A DNA stretch of 36,766 bases. It comes from Flavobacteriales bacterium. GTDB taxonomy: Bacteria; Bacteroidota; Bacteroidia; Flavobacteriales_G; NORP312. The position numbers were made by a program, and so were the translations under genes. Positions 28,695 to 36,766 of this stretch are shown here, piece by piece (within the stretch, counting starts at the first letter, position 1; each line of letters starts with the position of its first letter). Where the stretch lies: contig JAESTK010000136.1 of the NCBI GenBank assembly GCA_016763645.1, forward strand, positions 1-36,766, in the 5' to 3' direction. Under the pieces are notes generated by a model. It did no database searches. It saw nothing but the letters and a program-made list of their open reading frames with translations, and was not told where the DNA came from.

Positions 28695-31600
28695 CTATCT
28701 CATCAAATACATTTTACCAAAACCTTTATGGAAATATTCATCAGCACCCGTGCTGCGATGTTCAATATCTTGGTTGTCAATTTTAGTAATAACTCGGTAT
28801 AGATAAACTCCATTTGCTAAAGGGTCGCCAAATTCGTCTGTTCCGTTCCAAGCGTATTCGGAAATATTTCGACCGATATTAATTGGCCCCAATTCGTCTT
28901 GGGTAATTTCTCGAACAACAGTTCCGGCCACAGTTAATATTTGAATTTTAAATTGATCAGGAATTTTAGAGCCTGTCAATACAAAAACAAACCGTGTTGA
29001 GGTAGAAAACGGATTTGGATAATTCATGATCTCGCTAATAGTTGATTTATTGATTACTTCAAACGAAATATTATAATTAAAGTCTCCAGCATTATTTCCC
29101 GAACCATCTTTCCCCTGTACGCTTAAGGTATAGACTCCATCGGTTTTAAATGTAGGAGTATATTCTACTTGTGCTTTGTTATCGGGGAGGGTAGCTTCAG
29201 TAAAAATAACGGGGTCGTTGCCATTAAAAGAAAGTAACGTTTGATTTCCTTCTGGGTCGGCAATGTAGAGGTCAAAGCTTGAAGTATCATCTATCGCGAT
29301 GTACGGATTTTCATCTTTTAGTTCCATTATAATGGTGGGTGTTGGTGAAACAATATCGCCATCTAAGATATGAATACCATCGAAAGTTACATCCAATAAC
29401 GGGTTGGTAATATCTCTTTCTACATAAAAGGTTTTTCGAGCAATATTATTAAAATGATATTGTTCTAATTGCCAACGTTCGTCTTCAGGATTTACCTCAA
29501 TCCAAAGGGTATTAATGCCAGGTTTTACTCCTAATGTTTGGTATGATATAGTGTCAACTAATTGTTCTAGTGAGAGCAATGGGTCTTCTTTCGTGTAAGT
29601 TATCGGAATAGTTGTACCGTCTTTGGTAATTGAATAAGACACCCGGAGGGTATCCATATCGTAGTGGCTCACATTTTCGATGGCAATCGAAATTTCTAAA
29701 TCCTGACCTTCTTGTAGCGTATCGTCAACAAAAGTGAAAAAAGAGTGAGGGTCGAGTGCAACTTCTGGAATACCATCATAAAGCACGTGCCATCTTTCTA
29801 GTTGTCCTGATGTAATTAGCGTTTTATCATATATATGAGTTCTTAATTTTATATAGGGGAATTTCTTAGCATCAACAACTGAGTCCAGATTGATTTCGCC
29901 AGAAGGTTGATCGAGATATGATTGCGCAAGCGAATCTTCCCCGTTTATATCTTGCACATAAATGGTTAGATTAACGGAATCTTGATTACCAGTTTCATCT
30001 GCCACATGCTTCCATGAAAGAGTTTCCCACGCTACAGCAGGGCCAATTAAAGTTGATTCAACGTAACCTTGAGGCAATACACTTTGCATTTGTAAGCCCG
30101 TTAATGAAATTGTTTCGTTAGAGAGCCCGATTAAATCTTTTCGTTTACTGTTGTCTCCTTTTTTAGCGAAGAAAATGTACGGCACATCTCCTGAAACTCC
30201 TGGTTTTAGGACTCCATTAGTACTTAGTTTATCAAAACCAAAAGACTCAATGGCTGCGAAACTTGTAGAATCCCAAACAGATGCATCTTGAAAATTACCA
30301 GTAACTGCTGTGTAAACTAAAATGTAATTATTATCGGGGACTTCATTGGTAATCATATTCGCAAAAGCTTGAATTCTAAATGCAGAGTTTGTAGGGAATA
30401 TAAAAACCCGAATGGGCTTACTTTGTCCAGGAGGCCAACACAATAAATTATCGTATCTGTTATCAAATTGTCTGTCAGCGTGATGAGAGACTCCTTGTGC
30501 ATCAACATAATATTCTTCCCAAGGCTCTAGTGTTAGCGAATCAAAAACAGCTACATACATAGCTGGAGTAGAAAAACATACGTCACTTTTTATTTTAACG
30601 CCATCTACCCTAAAATAGGTATTGTATCGTTCAGTAGGATTATTAGCATTACTAATAGTCTGGCAGCTAACATACTTAGTTAGGGTATCAAATTCAAATT
30701 TTACGTCAGGTCTATTATGGTTGAGTACCCAGAATTCATCATTTTTGAATTGAAAGAAATTGTCTTGCCCCCATCCAGTTTGCCCCCCAATATATTGAAA
30801 CGAATGTTCTTTCCATTTGGTTAAATCATCAGACGGTGAACAGCGCCAGAAAAAAACTGTACTATCTTTAATTGTTCCCAAATTTGGTTTCCATGAAACT
30901 ACACCCCCACTTTGCGTAATAGTAATATCGTCAACAGGGTTTAGGTAAGTATCGGTTGTGTCAATTTGAAATCTATAAGTTCTGCTTGGAGCAAACAAAT
31001 CTGCTGTTGAGGCTTTGAGAGTTATATCGCTATTACCAACTACAGCATAATTATAGGGAAATATTGGAATAATATCGTTCGAAGAAATATAAACACTAGG
31101 CTGGTTGTCGCTGAATAAACGGTTATTGAGGGTTGTAATTTCGGGTTGAGTTCCTTCGAGTGGTTGCCCTTCATTAACCCAGATATTGAAAGTATTTGTT
31201 CCCGCTCCTTGCTCTGGGTCGGTAGGTAATTCTAACTTATAGACATAGTTATAATGAATTGGTGGCAAAATATCTTCAGTAATTGATGCAGATTCTCCGT
31301 TAATAAATCGTTCAACAAATATTTTAACCGAATCGTTAACCGCCCTCCCTAAATTTTTGATGTCAATATTTAAGGTAAACGTTGTTAAATCTGTTGAAAT
31401 TTCTTCTGGAGTAAAACTAACCGAACTTGGCTCAATAGCATAGTCGGGAAGCTTGTGTGGGTTAATTTTCATAGCGGGATCACCATGAAGCGACATTTCC
31501 ATACAGGTAGATTTAACCAAATCAACTGTTCCAATTCCTGCTTGAATCTGATATTCTTTTACGGTGGCTTTTATTATTTCGCCAATCGATTCTCCGTAGT

Positions 31601-33791
31601 TATCAGCTGCAATTTTTTTATAATATATTTTGCCATATTGGTTCATCCTTGTAGCGATGCCGGCATCTACTGAAGCGAAAAACCCAATTGCGCCACGGTT
31701 TGCAATCAAAATAAATTCTTCACTAGTGGTTCGGGCTTGTGCTGCATTATCAACATAAATGTGGATGTTTCCTGATTGGCAACCAAATGCATTAAAAAGA
31801 GGATATTTCCCTTGGTTATCATAGATGGAAGGGTCATCCAAACTTACATCAAAACCTTGTGCATTTGAATGCCCAAAAAAGGTTATCATCGATGATCCGT
31901 ATGTTATCCAATCTCCAATATCACTATATTCGGAAGACTGTATAACGTCTGATGAATTTTTGTAGTAAGCGTTAACATAGCCGCCAAATAGCGTATCTTC
32001 AATAGTTGAGGCAAAGCCTTCTAAATAACCCGCAAACTGTCCCTGCTGAGTAACACCATTCCCACCGCCAAAGTGTATAATTTGTTTCATCCATTCTTTA
32101 CCAGCAATTGAAATGTCAGTTGTGTTGTGTTGGTTTGCTTCGAGTTCTTTCACTTTATCTAAATAAAGCGATACTTCGCTTCCATTTAATGCGGCTAATC
32201 TCCCAGTTGGGATGGCAGCTTCGTATTTAGTTCCATTTAAGCCAGCGGTAAATAAATTGTCTGTGGCAGGATACCCGATGGTCGGCACCATGTTTTGAGA
32301 ATATGCAGCTGAGTTGCCTCTAGATGATTTGTAAACAATAGATTTTCCGATTAAAAACAAATTAGAAGGAGGTGTAGAAGGGTTGTCTAATAAATAATCA
32401 GAAAAACCTCTAATAGAAAGAGGGTGCTTGTGAATTCCATAAGCAAATTGGTCGTAGAGCTCATCTATTATCGCAACAATAGTATCATGCTTGCCTCCGT
32501 ACGGACTAGCCCTATATTCCGCATATTCCGTTGCTTCGTTTTTTATAGCTTTACCAGTTACAATTATAAAAACGCTATCGGGGTTGCCTACTAGATAATC
32601 TCTAAAAAAGCCATTATCTCCCGCCATTTTCAAGTCGATTGGAGTATCGAAATTTGCACTTTCAGATGAAAAAACAAACACATTTCGTTCGCTGCCAGGT
32701 GGCAGTGTAAATTCGACAGAAGAGTTCGAAATAGTTGTGCGCGTATTGTTCTCGAAGTCGTAAACAAACACCTTATTAAAAGAATTACTAAAACTAGATA
32801 ATTGAATTTGATGGGTTGTTCCAGTCGAAGGAATTCGAAACATATGAGCCGAAGAGCTAACACTTGAGTATGTTCTAGGATAGATTAATTTTACATACGC
32901 AACTGCTGATTTTGAATCTGGATCGACTGAAGAACCATTGGCGAAAATAATATCGGTTGTTGAGGAAATTTGACTTTTCGGAATTGAAAAACTTGTTTTA
33001 ATCATGTCGAACCCTGCAAATGAATTGCTGTGAGAAGGAGAGGTTTCGCTGTTGTAAAAAATTTCTACGTGATGCATTCCTGTAGTGGTTGGGTTATTTA
33101 CACCAGCGTATTGTGTTTCGATAACAGCATCTGGTGCAGACGAACCCCCACTTATACTGGGCGTTAAAATATTTATTTTTTTTGATGAAGTAGCACCATA
33201 ATAAGTATAAAACCATCCCTCGCCTTTGGTGTACTCAACATCATGTTTAGAGCCACCACCTTGATATTCGCCTTGCCAATGCTCTTGCGCGCTGAAAGCA
33301 ACGACTTCTTCTAGAAAATAATCATCAGGTGAGGTAATGCCAGCTGCGGTAACTTCATTATATCTTAAGCTTGTTCCCGCAGGCCCAAACGTAATGAAAT
33401 AGGCAGCTAAATCGTTATATAAACTGAAATAAGGATTCACTTGACTTTCGGGAAAGTCATAAAGCAATGAATCGAACCAGCCATCGTTGGCTTGTGCATA
33501 AAATTCAATGTAATCGTTTAGTTCGAAAACTCCGTTGCCATTAACATCTTCTATATGAATGCGTTGTTGTTCACCCCTTCCCCAGACTTGAATTGTAGTT
33601 GGGTTTACGGTATCAATATTAATAGAGGAAATATTTTGCAAATCGCTGTAAGTGATTTTATGAACCCCATCACTTGCCACTTGAAATTTTAGATACTGTT
33701 GAGAATAATTTATCCATTCGTTACCGTATGGTTGAGCCGTAACTGAAACAACAGACACAAGAAAAAGAAGGATGTAAATTACTCGTTTCAC
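28695..33791 (-). CDS. porU: T9SS sortase-like C25 peptidase, long PorU/PorU2 type
   Basis: 1698 aa, signal peptide, C25-like His/Cys region (SSMITFFGHSNAQGFDVSL ... FNAFGCQSGNIHI), C-terminal NYPNPFSTSTRFVF...NGTDEFGDPLANGVYLYRV FlgD-Ig-like region. Confidence 0.85.
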   Translation of the reverse strand: MKRVIYILLFLVSVVSVTAQPYGNEWINYSQQYLKFQVASDGVHKITYSDLQNISSINIDTVNPTTIQVWGRGEQQRIHIEDVNGNGVFELNDYIEFYAQANDGWFDSLLYDFPESQVNPYFSLYNDLAAYFITFGPAGTSLRYNEVTAAGITSPDDYFLEEVVAFSAQEHWQGEYQGGGSKHDVEYTKGEGWFYTYYGATSSKKINILTPSISGGSSAPDAVIETQYAGVNNPTTTGMHHVEIFYNSETSPSHSNSFAGFDMIKTSFSIPKSQISSTTDIIFANGSSVDPDSKSAVAYVKLIYPRTYSSVSSSAHMFRIPSTGTTHQIQLSSFSNSFNKVFVYDFENNTRTTISNSSVEFTLPPGSERNVFVFSSESANFDTPIDLKMAGDNGFFRDYLVGNPDSVFIIVTGKAIKNEATEYAEYRASPYGGKHDTIVAIIDELYDQFAYGIHKHPLSIRGFSDYLLDNPSTPPSNLFLIGKSIVYKSSRGNSAAYSQNMVPTIGYPATDNLFTAGLNGTKYEAAIPTGRLAALNGSEVSLYLDKVKELEANQHNTTDISIAGKEWMKQIIHFGGGNGVTQQGQFAGYLEGFASTIEDTLFGGYVNAYYKNSSDVIQSSEYSDIGDWITYGSSMITFFGHSNAQGFDVSLDDPSIYDNQGKYPLFNAFGCQSGNIHIYVDNAAQARTTSEEFILIANRGAIGFFASVDAGIATRMNQYGKIYYKKIAADNYGESIGEIIKATVKEYQIQAGIGTVDLVKSTCMEMSLHGDPAMKINPHKLPDYAIEPSSVSFTPEEISTDLTTFTLNIDIKNLGRAVNDSVKIFVERFINGESASITEDILPPIHYNYVYKLELPTDPEQGAGTNTFNIWVNEGQPLEGTQPEITTLNNRLFSDNQPSVYISSNDIIPIFPYNYAVVGNSDITLKASTADLFAPSRTYRFQIDTTDTYLNPVDDITITQSGGVVSWKPNLGTIKDSTVFFWRCSPSDDLTKWKEHSFQYIGGQTGWGQDNFFQFKNDEFWVLNHNRPDVKFEFDTLTKYVSCQTISNANNPTERYNTYFRVDGVKIKSDVCFSTPAMYVAVFDSLTLEPWEEYYVDAQGVSHHADRQFDNRYDNLLCWPPGQSKPIRVFIFPTNSAFRIQAFANMITNEVPDNNYILVYTAVTGNFQDASVWDSTSFAAIESFGFDKLSTNGVLKPGVSGDVPYIFFAKKGDNSKRKDLIGLSNETISLTGLQMQSVLPQGYVESTLIGPAVAWETLSWKHVADETGNQDSVNLTIYVQDINGEDSLAQSYLDQPSGEINLDSVVDAKKFPYIKLRTHIYDKTLITSGQLERWHVLYDGIPEVALDPHSFFTFVDDTLQEGQDLEISIAIENVSHYDMDTLRVSYSITKDGTTIPITYTKEDPLLSLEQLVDTISYQTLGVKPGINTLWIEVNPEDERWQLEQYHFNNIARKTFYVERDITNPLLDVTFDGIHILDGDIVSPTPTIIMELKDENPYIAIDDTSSFDLYIADPEGNQTLLSFNGNDPVIFTEATLPDNKAQVEYTPTFKTDGVYTLSVQGKDGSGNNAGDFNYNISFEVINKSTISEIMNYPNPFSTSTRFVFVLTGSKIPDQFKIQILTVAGTVVREITQDELGPINIGRNISEYAWNGTDEFGDPLANGVYLYRVITKIDNQDIEHRSTGADEYFHKGFGKMYLMR

Positions 33792-34897
33792 AGCGGTTGT
33801 TTGTGGAGGTTAAATTTTAATGAAAACACATGAGAGTATAGCGCAACAGACTGGTCTCCGATATCAGTAAATGCGTAATCGATTGTTAAATTAAGTGGTT
33901 TAATGTTTAACCCAACGCCAAAATTGGGTTGAAAAGTGGTTACATTTCTGCTGCCAACATCAGATTTCACTTTTTGGATATTTCCGACTCCTCCGCGTAG
34001 AAAAACTATCTTATCGTAAGAAATTTCCACACCAACGTGCGGATCAATACTAACAGGGTCGCCAGAGACTACAACATTCCGTTTTCCATCAAACGTGAAA
34101 TCGGCATCAAATTCGGCAAGGATGTAAATTTTTTCTTTGATTACTTCTTCTCTGGCAATTCCAATAATTAATCGAGGCATTGTAATTTCGACCGAGTTTT
34201 CTGGAAGCTCATTATTTTCTCGTAACAGAGTAGCTTTCATTTCGTCAGATAAATCAAAGCTCCACGCGTTGTATGTTGTAGTTACATCGCGAGCTACGGC
34301 TGCGAATTTCCATTTTTTGTAATCGTATTTTGCAGCAGCATCTAACCCGAATCCCCACGATTTAGCAAAATCTCCAGCTCGCCTATGAATCACCTTTACA
34401 TTGGCACCAATTCTTAGCCCAGGAATATTCATTTTTCTAGCGTATGATAACAAAAATGCATAATCAGCTGCAGAAAATGTCGTGATTCTATTGTAATCTA
34501 CATTTCCTTCGGCATCAATTAGCTCGGTAGTGTTTGGAATATTATCTACGCCAAACCGAATGAAACTAAACCCTAAAGCACTGTTAGAATCAATAGGTGT
34601 AGCGATTGCCCCATAATCGTACTTGGCGATACCAGCAAAATATTCGGAGTGCATTAAACCTACCGATAAATTCCCTTCCATTTCGAGCAGTCCAGCAGGA
34701 TTCCAATAACCTGCAGTTACGTCATTTACAGTTGTAATTGAAGCGTTTGACATGCCCAATGCCCGTGCGCCTACACCAATAGCTAAAAACTCGTTACTGT
34801 ACTTTCGTGCTTTTTTATCAGATACACTTTGCGTAAATGCCTGATTTACAGTAAGTAAAATTAAAATAAAGAAAAAATTTATTTTTCGAAAAAACAT
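33788..34897 (-). CDS. PorV/PorQ-family outer membrane beta-barrel protein
   Basis: Signal peptide then EFLAIGVGARALGMSNASITTVNDVTAGYWNPAGLL and a C-terminal beta-strand pattern; overlaps the PorU-like gene by 4 nt. Start ATG 34897 preferred over 34924. Confidence 0.87.
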   Translation of the reverse strand: MFFRKINFFFILILLTVNQAFTQSVSDKKARKYSNEFLAIGVGARALGMSNASITTVNDVTAGYWNPAGLLEMEGNLSVGLMHSEYFAGIAKYDYGAIATPIDSNSALGFSFIRFGVDNIPNTTELIDAEGNVDYNRITTFSAADYAFLLSYARKMNIPGLRIGANVKVIHRRAGDFAKSWGFGLDAAAKYDYKKWKFAAVARDVTTTYNAWSFDLSDEMKATLLRENNELPENSVEITMPRLIIGIAREEVIKEKIYILAEFDADFTFDGKRNVVVSGDPVSIDPHVGVEISYDKIVFLRGGVGNIQKVKSDVGSRNVTTFQPNFGVGLNIKPLNLTIDYAFTDIGDQSVALYSHVFSLKFNLHKQPL

Positions 34898-34990
34898 ATG
34901 GCATAAAGTTACAAAATCATTCACGAATGATAAAACATTACTATTGAATAAATATTGCGCAAAACATCCTCAATTATACGGCATCAACGG

Positions 34991-34998
34991 TATATTTG
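34991..34998 (+). promoter_or_regulatory. TAnnTTTG -7 box (TATATTTG) directly upstream of pssA
   Basis: Exact match 6 nt before ATG 35005. Confidence 0.35.
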
Positions 34999-35004
34999 TT
35001 CTCT

Positions 35005-35853
35005 ATGAAAAAAGCTATCCCCAATACATTAACGCTTTGTAACTTAATTTGCGGTTGTTTTGGAATAGTTTGTGCTTTTAATAACCAGCTAGATTGGGCA
35101 GGATATTTTATCGGAATAGCTGCTATATTTGATTTTTTGGATGGTTTTTCGGCTCGCTTGTTAAATGCAAAATCGGCTATCGGAGCGCAATTAGATTCGT
35201 TAGCAGACATGGTAACTTTTGGTGTTTTGCCAGCTATTATCATGTTTCAGTTGCTGAGCATTAGTTTTGGAGAGTATTTCACTGTTTTTAGTGAACGACC
35301 GATCGACCATATGTTTGTTCAGAGTTTGGCATTTTTAATTGCAGCATTTTCGGCACTTCGCTTGGCTAAATTTAATGTCGATGATTCTCAAACCGATTCT
35401 TTTGTTGGGATGCCGACCCCCGCCATTGCTATTTTTATTGGGAGCTTACCGATTATTTTGAATGGCTTAGACTTTAACTTTTATAACTATTTAACTGAAG
35501 ATATGTTACTTGTCGTTGACAAAGTTCAATATTGGAGCGATATTGATGCTTGGGTAGTTTCTTCCCTCCAGTCCTCAACTGTATTGGCAGTTATTGCAAT
35601 ATTTTGTTCGGTATTGCTTGTTGTGCCTGTAAGAATGTTGGCATTAAAATTTAAGGGTTTTGGCTGGCAAAACAATAAGCAAATATTTGTGTTTTTAATA
35701 TTGGTAAGCGTTCTTACAATATATGCAATTGTAGCGTATTCATTTTATTTATCAGGACTACCCGACATCGGTTTGATGGTAATACCGCTGGTGATAGTTA
35801 TCTACCCAATTTATTCTATACTGATGAATACGTTCGCAGGAAAAGAGAATTAA
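35005..35853 (+). CDS. pssA: CDP-diacylglycerol--serine O-phosphatidyltransferase
   Basis: CDP-alcohol phosphatidyltransferase motif [36 protein letters not shown]. Confidence 0.92.
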   Translation: MKKAIPNTLTLCNLICGCFGIVCAFNNQLDWAGYFIGIAAIFDFLDGFSARLLNAKSAIGAQLDSLADMVTFGVLPAIIMFQLLSISFGEYFTVFSERPIDHMFVQSLAFLIAAFSALRLAKFNVDDSQTDSFVGMPTPAIAIFIGSLPIILNGLDFNFYNYLTEDMLLVVDKVQYWSDIDAWVVSSLQSSTVLAVIAIFCSVLLVVPVRMLALKFKGFGWQNNKQIFVFLILVSVLTIYAIVAYSFYLSGLPDIGLMVIPLVIVIYPIYSILMNTFAGKEN

Positions 35854-36586
35854 GCCGTTTTCTTTTTTCTCAATTCGAAATTTTGCCCCAAATAAACTCG
35901 TCTTACCTGTTCGTCTGCGGCAAGCTCTTCAGCTGTTCCAGCTTTTAAAATATTTCCTTCGAAAAGTAAATACGCTCGTTCAGTAATTGACAACGTCTCT
36001 GTACGTTATGGTCGGTAATTAATATTCCGATATTTTTCTCTTTCAGTTTAGAAACAATATTTTGAATGTCTTCAACCGCAATAGGGTCAACTCCTGCGAA
36101 GGGTTCGTCTAATAAAATGAAATTAGGATTTACGGCCAAACTTCTCGCTATTTCTGTTCTTCTTCTTTCTCCTCCCGAAAGCAAATCTCCACGATTTTTT
36201 CGAACATGATTAAGACTAAATTCTTCGAGTAACTCTTCTAACTTGTTTTTTTGTTCGGCTTTACTCATTTTAGTCATTTCGAGAATAGCCTTTATGTTGT
36301 CTTCAACACTTAGCTTTCTAAAAACGGAGGTTTCTTGTGGTAGATACCCAATTCCCAGTTGAGCTCTTTTGTACATCGGTTCTTTGGTAATATCTTTATC
36401 GTCTAAAAAAATACTACCAGAGTTGGGCTTAATTAAGCCAACAGTCATGTAGAATGATGTCGTTTTCCCAGCTCCGTTAGGACCTAACAACCCTACTATT
36501 TCACCTTGTTTTACTTCGAACGAAACGCCTTTTACTACCGTTCTACTTTTGTATTTTTTTACTATGTTTTCGGCTCTTAAAATCAT
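35850..36586 (-). CDS. lptB: LPS export ABC transporter ATPase LptB, disrupted by a -1 frameshift near 35999-36001
   Basis: [60 protein letters not shown] track stops early at 35945; restoring one base gives [51 protein letters not shown]. Confidence 0.93.
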
Positions 36587-36766
36587 TTAGAAATTGAATT
36601 GTAACATCCCTCTTATTCCCCATTTTGGAATTTTGGATGAAGAAACGGATTCGTAATTAGTAACATAATCTTTATTGATGTAAGCCATTCTCCATAAAAA
36701 ATCGACTCGAAGTAACTGAAATATATTTTCGATGCCAACGCCTGCTTCGTAGTACGGTTTTTCTAA
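36587..36766 (-). CDS. C-terminal fragment of a DUF5686-like/carboxypeptidase-regulatory-like outer membrane protein (continues past the window edge)
   Basis: Open frame to the edge: LEKPYYEAGVGIENIFQLLRVDFLWRMAYINKDYVTNYESVSSSKIPKWGIRGMLQFNF*, ending directly at the lptB start. Confidence 0.7.
   Translation of the reverse strand, partial: LEKPYYEAGVGIENIFQLLRVDFLWRMAYINKDYVTNYESVSSSKIPKWGIRGMLQFNF

Noticed and set aside
1560-36001. Programmed -1 ribosomal frameshifting at the three broken genes
   Set aside because: None of the sites fits a classical X XXY YYZ heptamer in the zero frame (closest is TTTTAAA in gmhA, which is not correctly phased). Three unrelated sites make sequence errors more plausible.
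1-36766. CRISPR arrays, restriction-modification or other defence systems
   Set aside because: No regularly spaced repeats and no nuclease, methyltransferase or toxin motifs were recognised; the spermidine-synthase-fold protein is not a DNA methyltransferase.
1-36766. Frequent TTCGAA/TCGAAA-like words as a possible distributed signal
   Set aside because: Appears to follow from common Phe/Ser-Glu/Lys codons; over-representation was not counted and would need a codon-aware k-mer test.

Overview
The window looks like a Bacteroidetes (Flavobacteriales-like) chromosomal segment. Supporting signs are T9SS components, a T9SS C-terminal sorting domain, TAnnTTTG promoter-like boxes and AT-rich codon usage. 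The left part has secA (broken by a -1 frameshift in this sequence) followed by a tightly overlapping envelope-glycan operon: GT-C/ArnT-like, GT2/ArnC-like, sulfotransferase, two small SMR/ArnE-F-like membrane proteins, LbH acyltransferase and DegT aminotransferase. Next come a GT2, a CotH-like lipoprotein, a T9SS cargo protein with QGTST motif pairs, and an O-antigen ligase/polymerase-like protein with TPR-like repeats. The right part is mostly minus-strand housekeeping genes: comM/yifB, gmhA-like SIS, dsbD with a duplicated N-terminal domain, a VUT/YhhQ transporter, tilS, pabB, two spermidine-synthase-fold membrane paralogs, ferrochelatase, lnt, a very large PorU/PorU2-like sortase with a PorV/PorQ-family partner, pssA (plus strand), lptB and a DUF5686-like C-terminus at the edge. 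The most checkable observations are three independent single-base disruptions in secA, gmhA-like and lptB, and a candidate undecaprenyl-phosphate-sugar transfer/modification operon attached to secA. No CRISPR array, rRNA, tRNA or transposase was recognised. I found no system that I can confidently call undescribed.
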